A DNA stretch of 64,000 bases. Source: Pseudomonadota bacterium. Lineage in GTDB: Bacteria; Myxococcota_A; UBA796; SXON01. Made by a program: the position numbers and the translations under genes. Below are positions 23,815 to 31,638 of this stretch, one piece after another. The notes under the pieces are model-generated. The model did not search any database and was not told where the DNA came from. It worked only from the letters and a program-made list of their open reading frames with translations. How positions within the stretch are numbered: the first letter of the stretch is position 1; every line of letters begins with the position of its first letter. The stretch is from the NCBI GenBank assembly GCA_030684355.1, contig JAUXTN010000222.1:1-64000 (forward strand), read 5' to 3'.

Positions 23815-26298
23815 ATGTCGGGCCCCGGCCCTTATCTCTACGCGGGCGTGGCGGCGGTGCTCGCCACCGGCGTGCGGGGCCTCGCGGACTCCGCGCTCGG
23901 GCTTCGCGAGCCCTTCTCGGCCTGCCTCCTCGCGACCGCCGCGGTGGCATGGCGGTTCGGCCGCGGGCCGGGGCTGTTCTGCGCCAGCGTGGGCTTCCTG
24001 CTCGCCGATTGGTTTTTCGTGGCGCCGCGCGGCTCGCTCGGGATCGGCGACATGGGATCGTTGGCCGCCACCGCCATCTACGCGGCGGTCAGCCTCGTCG
24101 TCGTGGCCCTCTGTCACCGCCGGGACGGGGATCGTGCCTGGCGACGCAACGAGGGCACCTGGAGCGCGGTGCTCGAGAGCAGCGTCGACCCGATCGTCGT
24201 GGTGGACGCGCAGGGGCACATCGAGGAGTTCAGCCCGGCCGCGGAGCGGCTCTTCGTCATCCCGCGGGCCGCGGCGCTGGGCCGCCCCCTCCCCGAGCTC
24301 GCGATCGCCCCGGAGCACCGGCCGCTCTACCAGGCCGTGCTCGCGGAGCACCGGGCTGGGCCCACCCCCGTGAGCCTCATCGAGGTGAGCGCGCACCGGG
24401 CCGACGGCGCCCCGCTGGCGGTGGCGATGACCATCCGGCGCATGCTCGTCGGGGGCCCTCCGCGGTTCATCGCGTGCATCCACGACCTGACGGAGCGGCG
24501 CGAGGTCGAGGCCGCCTTCCGCGAGCAGGAGGCGCTCCTGGGCGCCACCCTGGACGTGCTCGTGGATCCCGTCGTGTACGTGGAGCGCTCCGGGCTCGTG
24601 CGCGTCGCCAACGCGGCCGCCCTTTACCTGCTCGGCGATCCGCTGATCGGCATCACGCCCGACGCCTGGATCGCGCAGCTCCCCGTCGACTTCCTCGGCG
24701 GCCCAGGCACCCTCGACACGCTCCGCAAGGCGCTCGAGTCGGGACGAACCGTGCGCAACCGCCGGGTGGACCTCGTGGATGCCTCCGGGTCGCCGCGCGT
24801 CGTGCTCGCGAGCATCGTCCCGGTCGTCCACGCGGGCGTGGTCAAGGGCGCCGTCGTGTACATGCACGACGTGACGCAAGAGCACAAGCTGGCCGCCGAG
24901 CTCGAGCGCGCCAGCGTCGAGCTGCGCACCCGTTTCGAGGAGCTCCTCGCCCAGCAGGAGGTGCTCGCCGCGCAGTCGGAGGAGGTCGCGAAGCAACGCG
25001 CCCTGCTCGCCGACCGCAACGCCGACCTGACGAGCGCCTCCCGCCTCAAGAGCGAGGTGCTCGCGACCATGTCGCACGAGCTGCGTACGCCGCTGAACGC
25101 CGTCATCGGCTTCGCGGAGGTCCTCCTCGCGGACCAGGCGTTCCCGCTCGGCGCCGCGCACCGCCCCTTGATCACCGACATCCGGGGCGCGGGCGAGCAG
25201 CTCCTGCTGCTCATCAACGACGTGCTGGATCTCACCCGGATCGAGGCCGGTCGGCTCCAGCTCCGCACCGAGCGGATCGACCTGGCGCTCCCGATGCTCC
25301 AGGCCCGGGAGCTCACGAGCGCCTCGGCGCAGGAGCGCGCCCTCACCGTCGTGACCGAGATCGAGCCCGGGCAGATCTTCTGCGTCGCGGACCCCGACCG
25401 CGTGCGCCAGATCATGCTCAACTTCCTGTCGAACGCGATCAAGTTCACCCCGAGCGGCGGGACCGTCACCCTGCGGGCGCTGGAGCTCCGCGGCGGCATC
25501 GTGCGGGCCTCGGTGACGGACACCGGCGTCGGGATCGACCCCAACGACCTCCACAAGCTCTTCCAGCCCTTCACGCAGCTCGACAGCGGCCTGGCGCGGC
25601 GGCACGGGGGCAGCGGGCTCGGGCTGGCCATCTCCAAGCAGCTCGCGGAGGCGATGTCCGGCACCATCGGCTGCGAGAGCGCGCACGGCCGCGGGTCGAC
25701 CTTCTTCTTCACGCTGCCCCTCGCGAACGCCGCCGGGCTCTCCAAGGTCGGCGTGTCCGAGGCGACCATGGGCCCCATGGGCTCGACCGCCCCCCAGGCC
25801 GAGCCCCGGCCGTCCGTCGGGGTGGCCGGCGCGGAGCGGGCCCTCCCCTTCCCCGAGCCCGCGCTGGAGCCGTTTCCGACCGTCCGCGCACCGGCGCCCG
25901 CCCTGGCCGCGGGGGCGCGGCTCCACGTGCTCATCGTGGACGACAACGCCGTCAACCGGCGCGTCCTCCGGGCCATGCTCTCCCCGCTCGCGTGCGACCT
26001 CACCGAGGCCGCCGACGGCGCGACCGCGATCCAGCTCGCCCGCGATCTGCAGCCCGGCGTCATCCTCATGGACATCCAGATGCCGGAGATGGACGGCCTC
26101 GCCGCCACGAGCATCCTCGCCGCCGACCCCGCCACCGCCGACATCCCGGTGATCGCGATCACCGCCCACGCGATGCTGGCCGACGCCGACCGCGCGGTGG
26201 CGGCCGGCTGTGTCGGGTACCTCCCGAAGCCGGTGGGGCGGGAGTCCCTGATGCACGCGATCGACCGTGCCATCGGGAGCCGCGCCTGGCGGGACTAG
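23815..26298 (+). CDS. Membrane hybrid histidine kinase (DUF4118-like, two PAS, HK, receiver)
   Basis: An 827-residue protein. The N-terminal 110 residues hold three or four hydrophobic segments and the motif DWFFVAPRGSLGIGD, typical of the KdpD-type DUF4118 membrane region. Two PAS domains follow (about 115-240 with VVVDAQGHIEEFSPAAERLF; about 245-365), then a coiled coil and the kinase: H-box SHELRTPLNAVIGFAEVL near residue 420, N-box NFLSNAIKF, DTGVGI and GSGLGLAI. A Pro/Ala linker leads to a canonical receiver (VLIVDDNAVNRR, LMDIQMPEMDG, KPV). The ATG at 23815 is chosen at the start of the membrane region; upstream in-frame codons look non-coding. Confidence 0.87.
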   Translation: MSGPGPYLYAGVAAVLATGVRGLADSALGLREPFSACLLATAAVAWRFGRGPGLFCASVGFLLADWFFVAPRGSLGIGDMGSLAATAIYAAVSLVVVALCHRRDGDRAWRRNEGTWSAVLESSVDPIVVVDAQGHIEEFSPAAERLFVIPRAAALGRPLPELAIAPEHRPLYQAVLAEHRAGPTPVSLIEVSAHRADGAPLAVAMTIRRMLVGGPPRFIACIHDLTERREVEAAFREQEALLGATLDVLVDPVVYVERSGLVRVANAAALYLLGDPLIGITPDAWIAQLPVDFLGGPGTLDTLRKALESGRTVRNRRVDLVDASGSPRVVLASIVPVVHAGVVKGAVVYMHDVTQEHKLAAELERASVELRTRFEELLAQQEVLAAQSEEVAKQRALLADRNADLTSASRLKSEVLATMSHELRTPLNAVIGFAEVLLADQAFPLGAAHRPLITDIRGAGEQLLLLINDVLDLTRIEAGRLQLRTERIDLALPMLQARELTSASAQERALTVVTEIEPGQIFCVADPDRVRQIMLNFLSNAIKFTPSGGTVTLRALELRGGIVRASVTDTGVGIDPNDLHKLFQPFTQLDSGLARRHGGSGLGLAISKQLAEAMSGTIGCESAHGRGSTFFFTLPLANAAGLSKVGVSEATMGPMGSTAPQAEPRPSVGVAGAERALPFPEPALEPFPTVRAPAPALAAGARLHVLIVDDNAVNRRVLRAMLSPLACDLTEAADGATAIQLARDLQPGVILMDIQMPEMDGLAATSILAADPATADIPVIAITAHAMLADADRAVAAGCVGYLPKPVGRESLMHAIDRAIGSRAWRD

Positions 26299-26320
26299 CC
26301 CCTCGGGCGCCCGCCCGGGG
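26299..26320. terminator. Bidirectional terminator-like hairpin
   Basis: CCCCTCGGGCG and CGCCCGGGG form a stem with a single bulged T between the convergent kinase genes. No T-run is seen. Confidence 0.4.
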
Positions 26321-26325
26321 CGACT

Positions 26326-27408
26326 TCAGCTCGGCAGGCTCAGCGTGAAGACGACCGCCCACTCCGCGGTCTCTTCGACCCGGATCGAGCCGCCGTGGGC
26401 AGACGCCACGACGTGGCAGAAGTGGAGCCCCAGCCCCACGTTGGCGCCGCGTGCGACGGAGCCCGACGACTGCGCGAACTTCTCGAAGATGTGCGCCCGG
26501 TCGGCCTCGGGGATGGGGGTGCCCCCGTTCTTGAAGCTCAGCTCGACGGTCTCGCCCTGGGCGCCGTGGACCGCGATGCGGCTGCCGCGGGGCGCGTGAC
26601 GGATGGCGTTGTCGAGGAGGTTCTCGATGACGCGGCGGATGAGGCCGGGGTCGGCGGTGACCAGGAGGTCACCCTCGACGGCGAGGTCGACCTGGGTGCC
26701 GCGGCGCGCGGCGATGCGGCCCAGCGTGCGGACGGCGTCCTCCACGATGCCGCGGAGCGGGCTGCGCACGGGGTGGATGGGCATCCGCGCCTCTTCCAGC
26801 CGCGCCAGCAGGAGGATCTCCTCCGTCATCGACTGGATGCGGTGCACGCCGGCGAGGGCGTCGCGAAGGGCCTCGCACGCGGAGCCCTCTTCGAGCCCGA
26901 GCATCTCCATCGCGACCTCGATGTTGAGCGCGGCGCCGGCGACGGGGGCCTTCAGATCGTGCACGACGAGGTCGGTGAGCTCCTTCCGCAGGGCCTCCAG
27001 CCGCCGCAGCTCCTCGTTCCGCCGCTCGAGATCGTCCCCGAGCTGCTTGAGCCGGAGCAGGTTGGTCACCCGCGCGCGCAGGATCGCGCCGTCGGGCGGC
27101 TTCTCAACGAAGTCGTCCGCGCCGGCCTCGATCGCGCGCAGGCGCACCTCGCGCTCGTGCAGCGCGGTGATGAGCACGACCGGGAGCCGCGCGAGCTCGG
27201 GCCGGGCGCGGATGTGGTGCAGCACGTCGATGCCGTCGATCCCGGGCATCCGGAGATCGAGCAGGATCAGGTCGGGCGGCGTCTCGTCCAGGCAGTCCAA
27301 CGCCTCCGCCCCGCTGCTCGCCGCGAGCAACTGGTGGTCGAGCGGCGCGAGGTGGGCACGGAGGATCGCGACCTGGCGGGGATCGTCATCCACGAGGAGG
27401 AGGCGCAT
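26326..27408 (-). CDS. Receiver-histidine kinase fusion
   Basis: A 360-residue cytosolic protein in which a canonical receiver comes first (residues 1-125: LLLVDDDPRQ, LILLDLRMPGIDG, ITALHE, EKPPDG). A coiled coil and a kinase follow: H-box DLVVHDLKAPVAGA near residue 150, N-box VIENLLDNAIRHA, G1 as FKNGGTPI and G2 NVGLGLHFCHVVASAHGG. The G1 box has Asn where Asp of DxGxG is usual, so nucleotide binding may be weakened. It starts 4 bp after the response regulator gene stop, so the two are one operon and possibly one pathway. Confidence 0.85.
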   Translation of the reverse strand: MRLLLVDDDPRQVAILRAHLAPLDHQLLAASSGAEALDCLDETPPDLILLDLRMPGIDGIDVLHHIRARPELARLPVVLITALHEREVRLRAIEAGADDFVEKPPDGAILRARVTNLLRLKQLGDDLERRNEELRRLEALRKELTDLVVHDLKAPVAGAALNIEVAMEMLGLEEGSACEALRDALAGVHRIQSMTEEILLLARLEEARMPIHPVRSPLRGIVEDAVRTLGRIAARRGTQVDLAVEGDLLVTADPGLIRRVIENLLDNAIRHAPRGSRIAVHGAQGETVELSFKNGGTPIPEADRAHIFEKFAQSSGSVARGANVGLGLHFCHVVASAHGGSIRVEETAEWAVVFTLSLPS

Positions 27409-27412
27409 CGGT

Positions 27413-28108
27413 CTACTCCTCGAACCGGTACCCCATCCCGTGCACCGTCAGGATGTGCCGCGGATCGGCGGGAACGTCCTCCACGCGCCGGCGGAGCTTC
27501 AGGATCTGGTTGTCCACCGTGCGGGTGGCCATCGTGGGCGAGTAGCCCCAGACGTACTTGAGCAGGTTCTCCCGGCTCACATCCGTGCTCTTCTGGGAAA
27601 TGAGGTACGTGAGGACGCCGGCTTCGTGGGTGGTCAGCCGCTCCTCCACGCCGTCCCGCCAGAGGATGCGCCGCCGGAGGTCGACCTCGTTGCGGCCGAA
27701 GCGGACGCGGTCCGGGGCTTTCGGGGGCTCGGGGCGCGCGCGGAGGCGGGCCCGTACCCGCGCGATGAGCTCCCGCAGGGAGAACGGCTTCGTGATGTAG
27801 TCGTCCGCGCCGAACTCGAGCCCCAGGACCTTGTCCAGCTCGGTGCTCTTCGAGGTCACGAGGATGATGGGGAGCTCGCGGTGCTCCTGCTTCACGCGGC
27901 GCAGCACCGAGATGCCGTCCATGCCGGGGAGCATGACGTCGAGCAGGAGGAGGTCGGGGACGTCATCCTCGATCGACGCGAGGGCGGCCTCGCCCGAATC
28001 GCAATGTGTCACCTGGAACCGCTCGTTCTCGAGCGCGGCGCGCAGACCCGACGCGAGGGTGTCGTCGTCCTCGACGACCAGGATGCTCGCGCCAAAGGAA
28101 TCAACCAT
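27413..28108 (-). CDS. OmpR/PhoB-family response regulator
   Basis: A 231-residue protein. The N-terminal receiver is complete (ILVVEDDDTLASG, LLLLDVMLPGMDG with phospho-acceptor Asp, LVTSKS, YITKPFS). The C-terminal winged helix begins near residue 135 (VRFGRNEVDLRRRIL) and contains TTHEAGVLTYLI, RENLLKYVWGYSP and RTVDNQILKLRRRVE, ending ILTVHGMGYRFEE. It should bind DNA as a dimer when phosphorylated. Its partner is presumably the adjacent receiver-kinase, though that kinase's own receiver means a phosphorelay is possible. The ATG at 28108 is the natural start. Confidence 0.93.
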   Translation of the reverse strand: MVDSFGASILVVEDDDTLASGLRAALENERFQVTHCDSGEAALASIEDDVPDLLLLDVMLPGMDGISVLRRVKQEHRELPIILVTSKSTELDKVLGLEFGADDYITKPFSLRELIARVRARLRARPEPPKAPDRVRFGRNEVDLRRRILWRDGVEERLTTHEAGVLTYLISQKSTDVSRENLLKYVWGYSPTMATRTVDNQILKLRRRVEDVPADPRHILTVHGMGYRFEE

Positions 28109-28193
28109 GTGTTGCTCTCAGGCTCGTGCGGCCGTGGGTAGGCGTCGATATTGACGCATCGGGCCAGCCTACTATGCCGCGGGCCGCCGAGCA

Positions 28194-29465
28194 CTACGAC
28201 GCGTGGCGTCGGAGGATGATGGCGGTGAGATCGTCGGCCTGGACCACGCCTCCCGCGAACTCGTCGACGGCGCGCACCAGGGCGTCGATGACGCCGCGCG
28301 CATCGAGCGCGCGGTGCCGGGCGAGGAGCTCGAGCACGCGTTCCTCCCCGTAGACGGCGCCGTCGCGGTTGGCGCACTCGTAGAACCCGTCCGTCAGGAG
28401 GACGACGAAGTCCCCCGGCTCCAGGACCATCCGGACCGGCGAGGCCATCACCGCCACCTCGGCCACCCCGAGCGGCAACGCGGTGGCCCCACGCCACTCC
28501 GCGCGGCCGTCCGCGGCGTGGAAGTGGAGCAGCGGGCCCTGGCCGGCGGCGTGGTAGACGAGGTCGTGGCGCACGGGGTCGAGGCAGCCGACGAAGGCGG
28601 TCACGAATTGGTCGTCCCCGAGATCCTGGAGGAGCTGGGCGTCGATCTGCTGCACGAGGTCCGCGATGCTCGCGCCGAGGCGCAGGCCCATGCGGAGCAT
28701 CGCCCGGACCTGGACCACCGAGAGGGCGGGGCCGATGCCGTGCCCCGACGCGTCCGCGAGGAGGAGCGCGAGGGGGGACGACGGGGCCGTGCCCATCGGG
28801 ATGAGGTCGTAGATGTCGCCGCCGGTCTGCTCGGCCGGCCGGCTGAACCCGGCCACGTCATACCCGCCGAGGATGGGGACGAGGCGGGGGAGGACCCCCT
28901 CCTGGATGACGCGGGCGGCCTCGAGGTCGCGCTCCATCTTCAAGCGCACGATCCGCTCGGCGAGCAGCCGCTCGCGCTGGATGGCCACGGCGGCGTGGCT
29001 CGCCAGGACCTCGGCGATGTTCTCGTCCCCCGCGTCGAAGTAGCCGCGGGCCGGGTTGAGGAGCTGCATGACGCCGACGAGCTCCTCGTCGAGCCCGATG
29101 AGCGGGACGGACACGAGGCAGCGGGTGGTGAAGCCTGTCGCGCGGTCGATCTGGGGGTTGAAGCGGGGGTCCGCGCCCACGTCCTCGACGTTGATCGTCT
29201 TTCGGCTGCGCGCACAGGCGCCCGCGATGCCCGAGTCGATGGTCACCCGGATGACCTCCTCGTTCGTCGCCACCTTGGCGTGCAGCTCGCGTCGGCGCGC
29301 GTCGTAGAGGAGCACCGCCCCGCGCTCGGCCCCGAGGACCTCCCGCCCCGCGTCGATCACCAGGCCGAGGAGGCTCTTCAGATCCATCGGCGCCGCGAGC
29401 TGCCGGCTCACGGCGAGCAGGCGCATCAGGGCGTCGACCGGCATGGCTGCGTCCCGTTGAATCAT
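28194..29465 (-). CDS. GAF-SpoIIE (PP2C-type) serine phosphatase
   Basis: A 423-residue protein. A GAF domain (about residues 20-180: LLGLVIDAGREVLGAERGAVLLYD, VEDVGADPRFNPQIDRATGF, GVMQLLNPARGYF) leads through a helix to a PP2C-like SpoIIE/RsbU phosphatase: QTGGDIYDLI and LLLADASGHGIGPALSV supply metal-binding Asp residues, followed by FYECANRDG and ADDLTAIILRR. Such enzymes remove phosphate from STAS proteins. The only STAS gene in the window is at 13.5 kb, so a functional link is an inference. The ATG at 29465 is chosen; the ATG at 29444 is also possible. The gene is divergent from a GAF gene. Confidence 0.85.
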   Translation of the reverse strand: MIQRDAAMPVDALMRLLAVSRQLAAPMDLKSLLGLVIDAGREVLGAERGAVLLYDARRRELHAKVATNEEVIRVTIDSGIAGACARSRKTINVEDVGADPRFNPQIDRATGFTTRCLVSVPLIGLDEELVGVMQLLNPARGYFDAGDENIAEVLASHAAVAIQRERLLAERIVRLKMERDLEAARVIQEGVLPRLVPILGGYDVAGFSRPAEQTGGDIYDLIPMGTAPSSPLALLLADASGHGIGPALSVVQVRAMLRMGLRLGASIADLVQQIDAQLLQDLGDDQFVTAFVGCLDPVRHDLVYHAAGQGPLLHFHAADGRAEWRGATALPLGVAEVAVMASPVRMVLEPGDFVVLLTDGFYECANRDGAVYGEERVLELLARHRALDARGVIDALVRAVDEFAGGVVQADDLTAIILRRHAS

Positions 29466-29636
29466 TGTCGGGTCTACCCAAGTGGCATCCTCTAACCCAT
29501 CCAACGCGATCGGCAGCGACGGCGACGCGAACAAGCCACACACCGTTTCCGATGTCACATTTTGCTGCTTTCCGTTGTCTCCCAACCGATCCACGCTGTT
29601 CGCACAGGAGACAAAGAGACGTCAGGCAACCGCACC

Positions 29637-29658
29637 GAAGCTGGACAGAAGCTGGACA
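29637..29658. repeat. Tandem 11-bp repeat in the GAF gene promoter region
   Basis: GAAGCTGGACA occurs twice head to tail, one helical turn apart, 30 bp before the GAF gene start at 29689. This spacing suits a regulator that binds one face of the DNA, but no factor is known. Confidence 0.5.
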
Positions 29659-29688
29659 ACGGCCTAATTCGAGCGCCAAGAGGGCTCT

Positions 29689-30471
29689 ATGCCAACGTGG
29701 AATGTCATTTCGGAGGATCGCTCGGTGTCCGTCGAGTCGGCGGGCTGGCTCGACGCCCTCGCCCTGGCGCTGCCCCAATTCAAGCTGTCCGCGGGGCGGC
29801 TGGACCGGTTCGTCTGCGCCATGAACCCCGACGGGAGCGTCGAGGTCCACGAGCCCGTCGCGAACGTGCGCTTGCGCGTCGTCCCGACCCAGGAGCACGC
29901 CGCCGCGGACATGCCGTGGTCCTCCCACCTCCTCGCCGAGCCCGACGACCACGCGGCCCCGCCCCCCGTTGCCGCGCCGCTGGACGACCGCGTGGTGGCC
30001 CTGTTCGACCGCTGCTCCGAGATCTCCGCCGCTTCCGACGCGCGGGCGGCCTGCACGATCGCGCTCAACATCGTGCGGGAGTTCGTCCCCGCCAACGCCG
30101 GGGCGGTCATCATGACCACCCCCGACGGGGCGCGCCTCGAGTTCATCAGCGCGTTCGGGCCCCAGTCGCAGAAGGTGGTCGGCTCCACCCTCCCGCTCAA
30201 TCACGGCATCGTCGGGTTCATCCGTGACTTCCCCGTGGGGGTCATCGTCAAGGACGTCCACCGGGACGCGCGCTTCGGCGGCGGAGTGGACCGCTCCTCC
30301 GGCTACACGACGCGCTCGCTGCTCGCGGTCCCCGTGCGCACGGCCAACGGCCCCACTGCCGGCTGCCTCGAGCTCCTCAACTCCCAGGACGGCTTCCTCC
30401 CGAGGGACCTGGAGACCACCGCCACCATCGCCTCGGCGCTCGGGGCCTGGCTCGGCGGCAGCCAGAACTAG
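29689..30471 (+). CDS. GAF-domain protein with a new N-terminal module (copy 1)
   Basis: A 260-residue soluble protein. Residues 1-65 form a compact module (SVSVESAGWLDALALALPQF, VCAMNPDGSVEVHEPVANVRLRV) shared with the protein at 41765-42574. A Pro/Ala linker leads to a GAF domain (about 100-255: DRCSEISAASDARAACTIALNIV, GAVIMTTPDG, SLLAVPVRTANGPTAGCLELLNSQDGF). No output domain is attached, so it probably acts by binding a partner. No heme or bilin Cys is obvious. The ATG at 29689 follows a GAGGGC sequence. The neighbourhood is all signalling genes. Confidence 0.78.
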   Translation: MPTWNVISEDRSVSVESAGWLDALALALPQFKLSAGRLDRFVCAMNPDGSVEVHEPVANVRLRVVPTQEHAAADMPWSSHLLAEPDDHAAPPPVAAPLDDRVVALFDRCSEISAASDARAACTIALNIVREFVPANAGAVIMTTPDGARLEFISAFGPQSQKVVGSTLPLNHGIVGFIRDFPVGVIVKDVHRDARFGGGVDRSSGYTTRSLLAVPVRTANGPTAGCLELLNSQDGFLPRDLETTATIASALGAWLGGSQN

Positions 30472-30488
30472 GGTTCCGGGGCAGCTCG

Positions 30489-30528
30489 GCCGAGTTGGCC
30501 GGGCTGGCCGAGTTGGCCGAGTTGGCCG
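30489..30528. repeat. 9-bp tandem repeats
   Basis: GCCGAGTTG-type units recur at a 9-bp period from 30489 to about 30528, just after the GAF gene stop. They look like simple repeat expansion. Confidence 0.6.
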
Positions 30529-30532
30529 GCCC

Positions 30533-30628
30533 CCCGCGCGGCGGCGATCCTTCTCGGACCGCCGCCGCGCGGGCGTTTCAGGCGGCGGCGATCCTTCCCG
30601 GACCGCCGCCGCGCGGGCGCTTCAGGCG
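30533..30628. terminator. Two tandem long hairpins between convergent genes
   Basis: The first hairpin pairs 30533-30546 (CCCGCGCGGCGGCG) with 30560-30573 perfectly, then three more pairs inside, loop TTCTC. A 44-bp unit (30541-30584) is repeated at 30585-30628, giving a second similar hairpin that overlaps the end of the small membrane gene. They sit between the GAF gene (plus) and the small membrane gene (minus) and could terminate both. Confidence 0.6.
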
Positions 30629-30771
30629 GCGGCGGCGCCGCGGATGATGCGGAAGAGCACCAGGATGACCGCCGCCACGAGGAGGACGTGGATGAACCCG
30701 CCCATCGTGAAGCTGCTGACGAAACCGAGTGCCCAGAGGACGATGAGGATGACGGCGATGGTCCAGAGCAT
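30622..30771 (-). CDS. Small lmo0937/DUF5670-type membrane protein
   Basis: This is a 49-residue gene: MLWTIAVILIVLWALGFVSS, then FTMGGFIHVLLVAAVILVLF, then RIIRGAAAA. Two membrane helices flank the conserved FTMGGFIH turn that marks the lmo0937/DUF5670 family of tiny stress-associated membrane proteins, whose function is unknown. A strong Shine-Dalgarno sequence (AAGGAGAG) precedes the ATG at 30771. The last codons lie inside the repeated hairpin unit, so the C-terminal GAAAA tail may be set by that repeat. Confidence 0.85.
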   Translation of the reverse strand: MLWTIAVILIVLWALGFVSSFTMGGFIHVLLVAAVILVLFRIIRGAAAA

Positions 30772-30783
30772 GGTGGCTCTCCT

Positions 30784-31113
30784 TGGCTGAGTCGGAGGTG
30801 GAATGCCCTCCCTACTTAAGCCACCCCTCGCCGCCGGTTCGTCTCCAATGCGGAGGTTGCATCGAGACGTGTCACCGTCTGGGCAGCGGCCCCACCGATC
30901 ACGACGCGCTCGCCCTTCGCGGTGCAGAAGGCGAACTCGCGCAACAATCGGTGACAGGGAACGGGTTTCCGCGACGGCCGTGAGCGGCCGCTTGCCAACC
31001 GAACAACGGCCGACATCTTACCGCGCACTCCGACGGTGCCCCCACGCACGAGCATGTGATGTGGGGATGTCACCTGCGGCACGCCGCAATCGCCGCCATC
31101 ACCGGAGCCCCTC
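30784..31113. promoter_or_regulatory. Divergent intergenic region before the hemerythrin gene
   Basis: About 330 bp with no gene that I can support. It must carry promoters for the small membrane gene (minus) and the hemerythrin-cyclase pair (plus). A GCAACAATCGGTGACAGG segment at 30941-30958 resembles one at 17310 in another divergent region. Confidence 0.4.
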
Positions 31114-31638
31114 ATGAGACAGACGACGTACGACGCTGGCCAGTCGCCGCCTCGCTTCGCCTCCAGCGAGGACGCCCGGCGCTCCTCCGTCGCCGCCCTC
31201 TTCGAGGTGATCGACGCGGACCAGGTCAAGATCCTCCGCCTCTTCGAGGCGGTGATCTGGCACGCGGACGACGACGACGAGCGGCTCGAGCTCTACACCC
31301 AGCTCCGGCGGGAGCTGCTGGCCCACCTGCGCGCCGAGGAGGACTGCGCCTATCCCTCGCTCGCGGCGACCGACGGCACCACCGTGGCCCACTCGCTGAA
31401 CGAGCATCGGGACATCGAAGCCGCGATCGAGCGCCTCTCGCGGACGCCGGTCGGGGAGAGTTGGAAACACCAGCTCACCGCCCTGCGCTCCGGAATCCTC
31501 ACCCACATGAAGAACGAACAACAGAGCCTCGTGCCGCGCGCCCGGCAGGTGATCCCGCTCGAGGAGCAGGTCACGCTGGGCCGCGCGTTCGAGGTGGTGC
31601 GCAACCGGCACCTCGCCGCGCAGGACGCGCGATGCTGA
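31114..31638 (+). CDS. Hemerythrin-like HHE protein
   Basis: A 174-residue helical protein of the hemerythrin HHE fold. Candidate diiron ligands are spread over four helices: VIDADQVKILRLFEAVIWHAD, LLAHLRAEEDCAYP (HxxxE), LNEHRDIEAAIE (H..E) and ILTHMKNEQQSLVP (HxxxE). Such proteins bind O2, NO or iron or respond to oxidative stress. A GGAG lies 5-8 bp before the ATG. The stop overlaps the start of the adenylate cyclase gene by seven bases, so the two are coupled and the HHE protein could sense oxygen or NO for cyclase output. Confidence 0.82.
   Translation: MRQTTYDAGQSPPRFASSEDARRSSVAALFEVIDADQVKILRLFEAVIWHADDDDERLELYTQLRRELLAHLRAEEDCAYPSLAATDGTTVAHSLNEHRDIEAAIERLSRTPVGESWKHQLTALRSGILTHMKNEQQSLVPRARQVIPLEEQVTLGRAFEVVRNRHLAAQDARC

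Noticed and set aside
30958..30981. GGAAC-N16-CGT resembling an ECF sigma promoter upstream of the hemerythrin gene
   Set aside because: A match this short is expected by chance in GC-rich DNA and no ECF sigma gene is in the window, so I do not annotate it.
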